Of a stretch of DNA of 20,484 nt, positions 13,875 to 20,484 are shown in pieces. The position numbers were made by a program, and so were the translations under genes. Source of the DNA: Lachnospiraceae bacterium (GTDB lineage Bacteria > Bacillota > Clostridia > Lachnospirales > Lachnospiraceae); the NCBI GenBank assembly GCA_009774235.1, contig VSNJ01000064.1:1-20484 (forward strand), given 5' to 3'. The notes below the pieces were generated by a model. It was not told the origin of the DNA. It searched no databases and worked only from the letters and a program-made list of their open reading frames with translations. The number at the start of each line of letters is the position of its first letter. Positions within the stretch are counted from its first letter, which is position 1.

Positions 13875-16312
13875 ATATGTTAAGGACATTGGCAAAACAA
13901 AATATGAAATATTACAGAAAGAGAAATATTTTAATTGGAGTTGCAGTATTTCTTACAGCTTTTCTTGTGTCTGCAATATTGTCTGCAGTTGTGGTATACC
14001 AACAAGGGCAGTATGCTGTTATTAATGCTTATTATCCTAACTGGCATGGACAATATAAAAATATTACAAAAGATACGGCAGGACAGCTTGCTTCAGATGC
14101 TGGTATAAAGAATTATGGAATATTTGCAGAAATGGCTTCTACAGAGATTTCTAAGAAAACAGAGATTTCATATAGATATGCTGATGAAAAAGCTTTGGAT
14201 ATGTTACGCCAGGAATTGTCTGAGGGAAAAATGCCAGAATCAGAGAATGAGATTGTTCTTGATACTGGTGCTGTAGAAAAACTTGGCAAATCTGTAGAAC
14301 TTGGCAGTAAAGTTACTTTACAATACCAGGTGTACCGCAATGGTGTAAAAGATTATACACAGGAAAGGGAATTTACTGTAACAGGCTTTTTAAATAATAT
14401 GGATTTTGAAGGAAAAGAAGTTTATATAGCCCTTATTTCTAAGGAATTACTAGAAAAGGAAATTCCTTCTGGACAGATTTTATACCATTTTCTGTTCCAT
14501 ATTCCTGATGAGTATCTTACATCTACAGATAATGCAGAGAATACAATTAAGAGTATTGCTAGTAAATATGGTATCCATGAGGATAATATAAGGATAAATA
14601 GATATAATCTGACAGCTAATTATGCAGACCCTGATATGTATATGATAATTTTTGTTATTATATGTGTTGTGGTACTGGCTGGAAGTGTTACAATTTATAG
14701 TATTTATTATATCAGGACTAATGAAAGGATACAGGAATATGGCAGGTTAAAAGCAGTTGGCATGACATCAAAAGAACTTAAGAAAGTTGTCTTATGGGAA
14801 GGGACAGGTATTGTAAAAAAAGCAGCACCATTAGGAATTGTAACAGGTATAGTTCTGGGAGTTACAGGTATTTTTATATTATATCTGGCAATATACCAGT
14901 TAGAAGAAATTATACAATATATTTCATTTCCTAAATTAATTGTTTATAATATAGGAATTATAGTCTTATCGTTTTTTATTACATATATCACAATGTATAT
15001 TTCCTTAAGAAAATCTATAAGACTTGTAGGAAAAATAACAGAGATGGAGGCTGTACGTTACCATTCTACAGGAAATAGCAAGATAAATATTAAAAAGAAG
15101 AAAAGTGCCAATAAGATAAATATTTGCCACCTGGCACACAATACTTTTTGGAATAATAAGAAGCGCAGTATTGCAACTATTCTTGCCATGTCTGTAACAG
15201 GGCTTCTTACTATGGTAGTGGCTACGGTTCTTTCATGTACTGATTCAAGGCTTGAGGCAGATGATATGTGCCATGGACAGTATATGTTCAGGGAAAGGGT
15301 AGAATTTAATAATAAAGACCATCCAGAAAGGCAATGGCAGAATGTTGTGTCTAATAATCCGCTTACAGATGATTTATTACAAAAAATAAAGGCACTGGAC
15401 GGAGTAGAAGAAGTTACTTATTTTAAAAGCATTTATACAAATATAGAGGAATTATCCTGGATGTATCAGATTATTGGAGTTCCAGAGGAGAATAAATCCT
15501 TTATTATGGATAATATTGTTGAAGGAAGTGTTACTTATGAAGAACTGGAGTCTGGAAGTAAAGTTGTTATAGACAAACGTGCTGCCAAATGGTATCTGGG
15601 AGGAATGGGGATTGGGGATAAAATCACCTATACTACAGAGATTAATGGAAAAACTATAAAAAAACAGGCAGAAGTAGCAGCTATAGGAAATTTTCCTATT
15701 ATTTTGCCGGGATTTTATATGGCAAGTAAAAGTTTTGAAGATATTTGCCAGGAAAATTTAAAATCTGTATTCTCTGTTTGGGGAAAGGAGGATTATAATG
15801 CAGAACTTGAGAACAGGCTTAAAGAAATAGAAGATGAAGAACCGTTATTGTTATTATCAACATGGCAGGAACAGTATGAAATACATAAATCTAATATTTT
15901 AACTGTTACAATATTTTGCAGTATTCTTTTAGGAATATTAGGCTGTATATGTATAATGAACATGATTAATACAATGATTAGCAGTGTACAGAGGAGAAAA
16001 AAGGAAATTGGCATGTTGCAGGCTGTGGGAATGACAGATAAACAACTTTTTTTGATGTTGCAGTTAGAAGGAGCATATTATATCCTTGGGGCACTTTTTG
16101 TTACGATAGCTGGTGGTGCACTGTTGTCATACCCTGTATATAGACTGGCAGAAAAATATGGTATCCTGGGAGTACATAAATACCAGTTTCCTTTTGGTGC
16201 AGTATTTATTATATCTGCTGTACTGGTTATTTTACAGATTATACTTGTAGTTTTTATGACACGTTCAGTTAAAAAGGAAACAATTATTGATAGAATAAGG
16301 TTTAGTGAATAA
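13871..16312 (+). CDS. ABC transporter permease with two FtsX domains
   Basis: An 813-residue membrane protein with about eight segments: TM1 21-43; TM2-4 near 257-279, 316-340 and 358-380; TM5 435-455; TM6-8 near 677-699, 733-755 and 776-796. Extracellular domains of about 210 and 220 residues follow TM1 and TM5. Both FtsX repeats carry the same coupling-helix motif after their first segment (RLKAVGMTSKELKKVVLWEG and MLQAVGMTDKQLFLMLQLEG), which shows the internal duplication. The size and pseudo-twofold plan fit the LolC/E-like and SalY-like exporters. It works with the ATPase encoded just upstream. The substrate is unknown; antimicrobial peptides or lipids are plausible. Confidence 0.9.
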   Translation: MNMLRTLAKQNMKYYRKRNILIGVAVFLTAFLVSAILSAVVVYQQGQYAVINAYYPNWHGQYKNITKDTAGQLASDAGIKNYGIFAEMASTEISKKTEISYRYADEKALDMLRQELSEGKMPESENEIVLDTGAVEKLGKSVELGSKVTLQYQVYRNGVKDYTQEREFTVTGFLNNMDFEGKEVYIALISKELLEKEIPSGQILYHFLFHIPDEYLTSTDNAENTIKSIASKYGIHEDNIRINRYNLTANYADPDMYMIIFVIICVVVLAGSVTIYSIYYIRTNERIQEYGRLKAVGMTSKELKKVVLWEGTGIVKKAAPLGIVTGIVLGVTGIFILYLAIYQLEEIIQYISFPKLIVYNIGIIVLSFFITYITMYISLRKSIRLVGKITEMEAVRYHSTGNSKINIKKKKSANKINICHLAHNTFWNNKKRSIATILAMSVTGLLTMVVATVLSCTDSRLEADDMCHGQYMFRERVEFNNKDHPERQWQNVVSNNPLTDDLLQKIKALDGVEEVTYFKSIYTNIEELSWMYQIIGVPEENKSFIMDNIVEGSVTYEELESGSKVVIDKRAAKWYLGGMGIGDKITYTTEINGKTIKKQAEVAAIGNFPIILPGFYMASKSFEDICQENLKSVFSVWGKEDYNAELENRLKEIEDEEPLLLLSTWQEQYEIHKSNILTVTIFCSILLGILGCICIMNMINTMISSVQRRKKEIGMLQAVGMTDKQLFLMLQLEGAYYILGALFVTIAGGALLSYPVYRLAEKYGILGVHKYQFPFGAVFIISAVLVILQIILVVFMTRSVKKETIIDRIRFSE

Positions 16313-16340
16313 AACATATATATTTTATAAGTTACAGATA

Positions 16341-16369
16341 TTTATATTTTTAGTATAGCATGATATAAT
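16341..16369 (+). promoter_or_regulatory. Extended -10 promoter of the MotA-like/LuxR module
   Basis: TGATATAAT (16361-16369) is an extended -10 (TGN plus TATAAT), with TTTATA (16341-16346) 17 nt upstream as a weak -35. It lies 29 nt before the first gene of the module, so the pair can be transcribed independently of the ABC operon. Confidence 0.65.
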
Positions 16370-16398
16370 ACAATTATAATAATCCAAGGAGGGGTTTT

Positions 16399-16857
16399 AT
16401 GTATATTTTATCAGTAATAGTAGTGATAGTATCAGTATTTTTACTTGCATCAGCAGGAGAAGCGGGTGTTTTTGGAATATTTCACTTTTTTGATATTGTG
16501 AGTATGTTAATAGTAATTATTATTTTTATATCTATGATGGTAGCATCAGGGCTTTTAAAAGATTTTAACAATGCTTTTAGATTAACTATTGGAAAGAAAA
16601 ATGCTAAAAGTATTTTAGAATTAAAAAGAGCTAAAGAAGCTGTAAAGTTTGCTGGAAAACTTTTTATTATGTCAGGATTTCTTGGTACACTTATGGGAAT
16701 TATTATGGTAGGATATAGCTGTTCAACTATAAAAAGTATAATGATTAATATGTCAGTAGCTTTACTTACAATGTTTTATGGTCTTGTATTATATATTCTT
16801 TTATTGCCTATACAATTAAGGATTGAAATTAAGATATCAGAATTTATGCAGATATAA
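16399..16857 (+). CDS. Short MotA/TolQ/ExbB-like membrane protein
   Basis: A 152-residue protein with four predicted membrane segments (about 3-19, 33-52, 86-107 and 115-137) and a short basic cytoplasmic loop (53-85). Around segments 3-4, SGFLGTLMGIIMVG, then INMSVALLTMFYGLVLYILL and PIQLRIE follow the conserved pattern of the MotA/TolQ/ExbB proton-channel domain (GxLGTxxG, A-LLTTxYGxxxA, P-x-KLE). HFFDIVSMLIVI resembles the MotA segment before TM2. It is much shorter than MotA (about 250-290 residues) because the cytoplasmic loop is reduced. AAGGAGGGG precedes the ATG. No MotB/TolR/ExbD partner is encoded nearby; instead a membrane-bound LuxR regulator follows. Family call good, function unknown. 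Confidence 0.72.
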   Translation: MYILSVIVVIVSVFLLASAGEAGVFGIFHFFDIVSMLIVIIIFISMMVASGLLKDFNNAFRLTIGKKNAKSILELKRAKEAVKFAGKLFIMSGFLGTLMGIIMVGYSCSTIKSIMINMSVALLTMFYGLVLYILLLPIQLRIEIKISEFMQI

Positions 16858-16895
16858 ATATCTTTGTTCCAGGTATTTGTGGTATGGGGGATGTT

Positions 16896-17609
16896 ATGAA
16901 AAAATTTATAGCAGTATTGTTATATTTATTTTTGATGACCATATTTTTGGGATTTGATATAAGAAAACTTGTTGATTTCAAACAATTATTCCTAGTTGCC
17001 GCTGGTGCATGTATTTTATATCTTCCATCAATTGAAATTAAAAATATGAAAAAGCTGGATAAAAACCTTATAGGGCAGAATGCTTTATGTGCAAGTATAA
17101 TACAAACATTTATGTTGTTTTTTGTTATGCTGGTTAATGCTTCTAGTATTGACAACAGGCTTTTTAATATAGCATTATCATGCAGGCCTTTGCTTTATGG
17201 ATTTTGTATATGGATAATACTACATAATGAAGAGCCATTAGAAGAAAGACAACCAGAACAAGTCCGTATAGATGAAATATTATTAGAAGAAATCCAGAAG
17301 ATTAAAGTATTACAAGATAAAGAAGAAATACAGTATAAGGATATACAACAAGAAACAGATGAATATAATAATAGAAATATTGCGGCAAATATTTTGCCTG
17401 GTATTGAAGAGTGCAGGCAGCAGTTTTTACAGGCGGGGCTTACGAGAAGGGAAGCAGAAGTAGCTTTACTTGTAATTAAACATATGAGTAATGCTGAAAT
17501 TGCAAATGAATTATATATTTCTGAAACAACAGTAAAGAAGCATGTGTCAAATATTTTTTCAAAACTAGATATAAGTAAAAGAGAACAGATAAAGGATATA
17601 ATCAGTTAA
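16896..17609 (+). CDS. Membrane-anchored LuxR-type regulator with MotA-like N-terminus
   Basis: A 237-residue protein. Four hydrophobic segments (about 3-19, 29-45, 66-82 and 91-109) are followed by a Glu/Gln-rich, probably helical linker (about 114-160) and a C-terminal LuxR-type helix-turn-helix (180-237: LTRREAEVALLVIKHMSNAE, IANELYISETTVKKHVSNIF, SKLDISKREQ). The DNA-binding domain is clear. The membrane half matches the layout of the preceding protein, including NIALSCRPLLYGFCIWII against its NMSVALLTMFYGLVLYIL. ATG 16884 is in frame, but GGGGG at 16886-16890 points to ATG 16896. There is no receiver or kinase domain. It looks like a one-component regulator with its sensor in the membrane. 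A strong terminator follows. Confidence 0.85.
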   Translation: MKKFIAVLLYLFLMTIFLGFDIRKLVDFKQLFLVAAGACILYLPSIEIKNMKKLDKNLIGQNALCASIIQTFMLFFVMLVNASSIDNRLFNIALSCRPLLYGFCIWIILHNEEPLEERQPEQVRIDEILLEEIQKIKVLQDKEEIQYKDIQQETDEYNNRNIAANILPGIEECRQQFLQAGLTRREAEVALLVIKHMSNAEIANELYISETTVKKHVSNIFSKLDISKREQIKDIIS

Positions 17610-17623
17610 AATTTAATTTTATT

Positions 17624-17667
17624 AAGTAAGTTCCTTCACTTTTTAATTGGAGGAACTTGCTTTTTTT
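17624..17667 (+). terminator. Rho-independent terminator after the LuxR-type gene
   Basis: AAGTAAGTTCCT (17624-17635) pairs with AGGAACTTGCTT (17651-17662) over 12 bp with one G-U, followed by a run of seven T. It closes the MotA-like/LuxR transcription unit. Confidence 0.92.
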
Positions 17668-17682
17668 GGTAAAATCATGTAT

Positions 17683-17688
17683 TATAAT
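17683..17688 (+). promoter_or_regulatory. Candidate -10 box upstream of the two-TM protein
   Basis: TATAAT at 17683-17688, 33 nt before the start codon at 17722. No convincing -35 is present because the upstream stretch is the T tract of the preceding terminator. The isolated position of the gene supports a promoter here. Confidence 0.45.
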
Positions 17689-17721
17689 AGAATGTATGTT
17701 TGATTAATAAGGAGTATTTAT

Positions 17722-18246
17722 ATGAGAAGGGAAAGAAAAAGGAATATAATTTTTGCTGTGTTATTTTGTGTGGCAGTTTTAGCATTTTTTGTTTTAATGA
17801 ATATAAGTGAGATAATGGATTATTCTAAAATAGAAGCAGCTGGTAAAAAATCTTTGCTTCCAGTTGATATAAAACAAGAAACAAGGAAAAGGTATTATAA
17901 AGGAAGAACAACCCAGACTACTAAAAATTATGTTAAGTTTGTTGTTGAAATTAATAATAAAAAAAAGGCATTCTGGATGCCAACAAGCCATGCTTATGGC
18001 CAGAATACACCATCAGCAGGAATTGCTGCTGTTTCTGGTAAAAAGAAGATTGACAGGTACATATTTTATACGGAAGACCATATTTATTATTCAGAGGATG
18101 CGGCAACTGTTAATGAATATATAAGAGAAAGTATTAAAGATAAAATTTTAGTATATGTATTGTTTATAGCTGTTTTAGGTGTTGTATATTTAATTGTATA
18201 TGTAGTAAAATCACTTGTTGAAAAAGTTAAAATGAGAAGAAATTAG
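17722..18246 (+). CDS. Two-TM membrane protein of unknown function
   Basis: A 174-residue protein I do not recognise. A basic N-terminus (MRRERKRN) leads into TM1 (about 8-27), then an extracytoplasmic domain of about 115 residues and TM2 (about 142-164) with a basic tail (KVKMRRN). Both ends should therefore face the cytoplasm. The outer domain starts with a basic, Thr-rich stretch (RKRYYKGRTTQTTKNYVKF) followed by beta-like strands (FVVEINNKKKAFWM, DRYIFYTEDHIYYS). The plan resembles DUF3592-like small membrane proteins, but no specific match can be claimed. GGAG at 17711-17714 is 7 nt from the ATG. It appears to be monocistronic. Confidence 0.75.
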   Translation: MRRERKRNIIFAVLFCVAVLAFFVLMNISEIMDYSKIEAAGKKSLLPVDIKQETRKRYYKGRTTQTTKNYVKFVVEINNKKKAFWMPTSHAYGQNTPSAGIAAVSGKKKIDRYIFYTEDHIYYSEDAATVNEYIRESIKDKILVYVLFIAVLGVVYLIVYVVKSLVEKVKMRRN

Positions 18247-18272
18247 GATACAACATGCACTTCAGTTAAATA

Positions 18273-18310
18273 TAAGAATTTCTAGTATAATTATACAAAA
18301 TAAATTCTTA
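18273..18310. repeat. Nested inverted repeats upstream of the DUF4253 gene
   Basis: TAAGAATTT (18273-18281) is complementary to AAATTCTTA (18302-18310), and between them lies the 12-bp perfect palindrome GTATAATTATAC (18285-18296). The centre also contains TATAAT. The RNA could fold into a hairpin before the gene; in AT-rich DNA this may still be chance. Confidence 0.45.
18282..18293 (+). repeat. Direct repeat, left copy (CTAGTATAATTA)
   Basis: CTAGTATAATTA here is repeated exactly at 19159-19170. The two copies bracket the DUF4253 gene. The unit is AT-rich and contains TATAAT, so a promoter-like or chance origin is possible as well as a duplication footprint. Confidence 0.45.
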
Positions 18311-18390
18311 CAGAACATGAAACAGCAATAAACTTATTAGCAGACCACTTGGCTGATGTATACAATAATAGTAATAGAAAGGAGTTAATT

Positions 18391-19140
18391 ATGGGATTAT
18401 TTAAAGAGTCTCCTTATAAGGAGGCAACACAACAGATTATCAGTAAGATAAACTGCAATTATAAAGTTTTTGATGAAGATTGTACAGAAGAACAGGTGAA
18501 TAAAGTTTATATGGAAGAACTTGAACGTGGGAAAGAAGAAGGGTTTGTCCCTGTTCTTGTCCCATGTGATGAAACTTTTGCAGAATGGCTTGATATAAGT
18601 GATGTAGAAAAGGAAGATATTATCAATTCTGCTGGTGATAATGGTGAAGAACTTTTGAAAGAATGGTATGATTCTTTTATGAATGATTATTATGAAGATT
18701 TTGGTAAAGATTCTTTAAATGAACATGAGGGAAAGTTTATTAATAATTATGATATTAATACGTTCTCTGGTTTTGATTCATATAGTGGTAATGGAATAGA
18801 GGAAACAATTCTTTTTGAAATTCCTGTAGATAAGCCATGGAAAGTTATTGCATGGCTTCCTATGGGTGGATGGAATGAGTGCCCTGCACCAGAAGAAATG
18901 ATTACAGTATGCCGTTACTGGTATGAAAAATATGGGGCAGTACCAGCAGTTATTACACATGATGTTATGGAATTTTTTGTAGAGAAACCTGTAACAAGCG
19001 AAGAAGAAGCATGGCAACTTGCTAGAGAACATTATGCATATACTCCTGACAGGGTAGACCAGTGTACTAAAACAGGGACTCTTGGTGAAGTTGCAGGATG
19101 TTTGTTAAATTCTAAAGTATGGTATTTCTGGTGGGATTAA
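18391..19140 (+). CDS. DUF4253 domain-containing protein
   Basis: A 249-residue soluble, acidic protein. The C-terminal ~100 residues carry the DUF4253 pattern: PWKVIAWLPMGGWNECPAPE, YWYEKYGAVPAVITHDVMEF, an acidic SEEEAWQLAREHYAYTPDRV, and the ending KVWYFWWD. The N-terminal half (KESPYKEATQQIISKI, then FVPVLVPCDETFAEWLDIS) is also common in the family. No catalytic motif or signal peptide is seen. Function is not established for the family. The frame stays open upstream of a TTG at 18349, but AAAGGAG (18378-18384) six bases before ATG 18391 fixes the start. It stands alone between an inverted repeat and a hairpin and is flanked by a 12-nt direct repeat. Confidence 0.85.
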   Translation: MGLFKESPYKEATQQIISKINCNYKVFDEDCTEEQVNKVYMEELERGKEEGFVPVLVPCDETFAEWLDISDVEKEDIINSAGDNGEELLKEWYDSFMNDYYEDFGKDSLNEHEGKFINNYDINTFSGFDSYSGNGIEETILFEIPVDKPWKVIAWLPMGGWNECPAPEEMITVCRYWYEKYGAVPAVITHDVMEFFVEKPVTSEEEAWQLAREHYAYTPDRVDQCTKTGTLGEVAGCLLNSKVWYFWWD

Positions 19141-19158
19141 ATCCAAAGTATGCCATTG

Positions 19159-19170
19159 CTAGTATAATTA
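19159..19170 (+). repeat. Direct repeat, right copy (CTAGTATAATTA)
   Basis: Exact second copy of the 12-mer at 18282-18293, located 18 bases after the DUF4253 stop codon and before the hairpin at 19195. Confidence 0.45.
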
Positions 19171-19194
19171 ACCTATTGGTACATATAAACGATA

Positions 19195-19230
19195 AAGACA
19201 GGGCAGGAGGGAGCCCTGTCTTGTAAATTT
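19195..19230. terminator. Hairpin between convergent genes, probable terminator
   Basis: AAGACAGGGC (19195-19204) pairs perfectly with GCCCTGTCTT (19213-19222) around the 8-nt loop AGGAGGGA, followed by GTAAATTTTT. It sits between the DUF4253 gene (plus) and the DUF4846 gene (minus) and can serve both, although the T tracts are interrupted. The loop contains an AGGAGG sequence. Confidence 0.65.
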
Positions 19231-19316
19231 TTGCCGAATGAAGCAATAGAATTTTTTAACAAAAGGATAAGGCAATAGGGATGCTAAATAATTATAAAAA
19301 GTAAAATAGCAACATT

Positions 19317-20288
19317 TTAATATTTTAATCTTCTAAGGCTGCCCTTGTTAAATGTATATTCAGGTGTATTAAATGGATATGTTACTTCTTTTTCATAATA
19401 CCATGGGTCATCATTGTGTAAGGGATTTTTAAGTACATGGAACTCCTGGGCTGGCATATATCCTTGTGCAAGTAAGAAGGCTTTATTTCCATTTTTATTT
19501 TTGCATAAATCAACTACCATAACAACATGTCCAGGGCTGCCTCCATTTATAAAAATATCACCAGGACGTAATTGTCTGAGGTTTATTTTTTTTGATTCAT
19601 TTTCCATTGATAAAGTACCAGAGTATGCAAATACCATACGCATATATTTTTTTAATGATTCATATGAATTATCCGCTTGTGCAGAATTTACCCAATATGT
19701 GCTGTTATCTGATATTTGTATGCGGTTTCCAGCTCTCCATTTACTATATTCCGCCAGAAATCCATCAACAAAATGGAATTTTATCCTGTCCTTCTGTCCA
19801 GTGTGCCAGAAATATTCTGCATAAACTCTCATTATAGAGTCGGCGCATTGTTGTAAGTCTTCATTCTCTATGGGAAGTTTAAAAACTGCAACATGTGCGG
19901 ACTGGTTGCTTTTTTGGCTTTTATCATATAAAAGCACAGGTTTTCCATCTTTTTTCATTTTATAATTTCTTAGAAATTCTGTAAAGCTTCCTTTTTTTGC
20001 ATTGGTGCGTTTATATCCTTCGGGCGGGTTTATTCTTGTCTGGAGAGTATTACCAGAAGCATTTATAATATTGTATACTGGACTATTTTTTGTCTTGCCT
20101 GGAGTGTTGGTAGGACTTATGTTTGTATTATTTTTAATAGTTTCTTTATTTATAGCATTGTTATTGATATTATCTATAGATGTAATATTTTCTGTTTTGC
20201 TGGATTTTTGTGAAACATATAATAAAATACATGTAATAAACAGTATGGCAAATAAAATTATAAGGGCTATTTTAATAGTTTTTTTCAT
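19317..20288 (-). CDS. Membrane-anchored DUF4846 protein
   Basis: A 323-residue protein. An N-terminal hydrophobic segment (about 6-25, basic MKKTIK ahead) exports and anchors it; FITC at 17-20 is not a good lipobox. An Asn/Thr-rich, low-complexity linker (30-70) follows, then a globular domain with the DUF4846 pattern: RINPPEGYKR, GSFTEFLRNYKMK, LQQCADSIMRVYAEYFW, LRPGDIFINGGSPGHVVMVV, AFLLAQGYMPAQEFHVLKNP. A Cys at a helix start (C148) and a GD...GH...D pattern (H254, D260) recall NlpC/P60-type cysteine hydrolases; that relation is my inference. GAGGT lies 9 nt before the ATG. The probable site of action is the outer face of the membrane or the cell wall. Confidence 0.87.
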   Translation of the reverse strand: MKKTIKIALIILFAILFITCILLYVSQKSSKTENITSIDNINNNAINKETIKNNTNISPTNTPGKTKNSPVYNIINASGNTLQTRINPPEGYKRTNAKKGSFTEFLRNYKMKKDGKPVLLYDKSQKSNQSAHVAVFKLPIENEDLQQCADSIMRVYAEYFWHTGQKDRIKFHFVDGFLAEYSKWRAGNRIQISDNSTYWVNSAQADNSYESLKKYMRMVFAYSGTLSMENESKKINLRQLRPGDIFINGGSPGHVVMVVDLCKNKNGNKAFLLAQGYMPAQEFHVLKNPLHNDDPWYYEKEVTYPFNTPEYTFNKGSLRRLKY

Positions 20289-20336
20289 TTAATGTTTACC
20301 TCATAAGGTTGTCCAGAAATTTTTTAAAAATATACA

Positions 20337-20365
20337 ATTATAAATTCTGTTTTTTATTTTTTAAA
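20337..20365 (-). promoter_or_regulatory. Candidate promoter of the DUF4846 gene
   Basis: On the minus strand TATAAT (20342-20337) lies 17 nt downstream of TTTAAA (20365-20360). The same TTTAAA-17-TATAAT form occurs before the reductase gene. It gives a 5' UTR of about 42 nt. Confidence 0.5.
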
Positions 20366-20400
20366 AACCCCGTCCACATAAAATATCATCACATTTTTTG

Positions 20401-20484
20401 GGGCGTTGTGCCGCTCCTTTTTCCAAGGCTGAGTTTCGCGATCCCTTAAACTAATTGACATTGCCTGTGAACAGTAGCATGTTC
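20401..20484. other. GC-rich right edge of unknown nature
   Basis: By direct count, 41 of these 84 bases are G or C (49%), far above the surrounding DNA. On the minus strand it reads toward GGACGGGG and TTTTT (20376-20364), which could be a weak terminator closing an element that lies off the right edge. No tRNA, riboswitch or coding pattern that I recognise is present. It may be the end of a mobile element or of a structured RNA gene. Confidence 0.35.

Noticed and set aside
19414..19824. 136-codon plus-strand frame opposite the DUF4846 gene
   Set aside because: It is the shadow of the conserved DUF4846 domain, which is clearly coding on the minus strand.
20401..20484. T-box, tmRNA, SRP RNA or c-di-GMP riboswitch at the right edge
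   Set aside because: The conserved cores of these RNAs as I know them do not match in either orientation.

Overview
The window looks like chromosomal DNA of a low-GC anaerobic Bacillota, most likely a member of the Lachnospiraceae (Clostridia). The grounds are the very AT-rich coding sequence, strong AGGAGG-type ribosome sites, the form of the 23S 3' end and of the tRNAs (none encodes CCA), and protein types common in that family: a secreted Ig-like (BIG2) hydrolase, DUF4846, DUF4253, YtrA-type operons and tandem ABC-permease fusions. The family assignment is inference; no marker gene settles genus.

Layout. 1-922: 3' end of a 23S rRNA gene, then seven tRNAs (Asp, Val, Thr, Tyr, initiator Met, Phe, Lys) closed by a strong intrinsic terminator; no 5S gene lies between the 23S end and the first tRNA. 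1011-1939: two small regulators, a BlaI/MecI-like repressor and an Lrp/AsnC regulator, then a terminator. 1945-4666: a YtrA-type operon (GntR repressor, ABC ATPase, two small membrane proteins) behind a TTGACA promoter with symmetric sequence over the -10. 4808-6352: a solitary siroheme/4Fe-4S nitrite or sulfite reductase.

6502-12950 is a minus-strand block, in transcription order MarR regulator, secreted Ig-domain alpha/beta hydrolase, and two ABC ATPase-permease fusion proteins with overlapping stop and start. A consensus promoter followed at once by a perfect 24-bp palindrome (12429-12452) sits between marR and the hydrolase and is the obvious candidate MarR operator. Divergently, 13200-16312 encodes a second exporter of MacB/LolD-FtsX type (separate ATPase and eight-TM permease, ATGA overlap). 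With the YtrA operon this makes three ABC systems in about 14 kb, suggesting an envelope-stress or antimicrobial-export neighbourhood.

16399-17609 is the most unusual module. It pairs a short MotA/TolQ/ExbB-like four-TM protein with a membrane-anchored LuxR-type regulator whose own four-TM N-terminus appears to be a diverged copy of the same fold. I know of no described system with this arrangement; it could be a membrane sensor coupled directly to DNA binding. The rest is a two-TM protein of unknown function (17722-18246), a DUF4253 protein (18391-19140) flanked by a 12-nt direct repeat, and a membrane-anchored DUF4846 protein (19317-20288, minus). The last ~84 bases have clearly higher GC and are unexplained.
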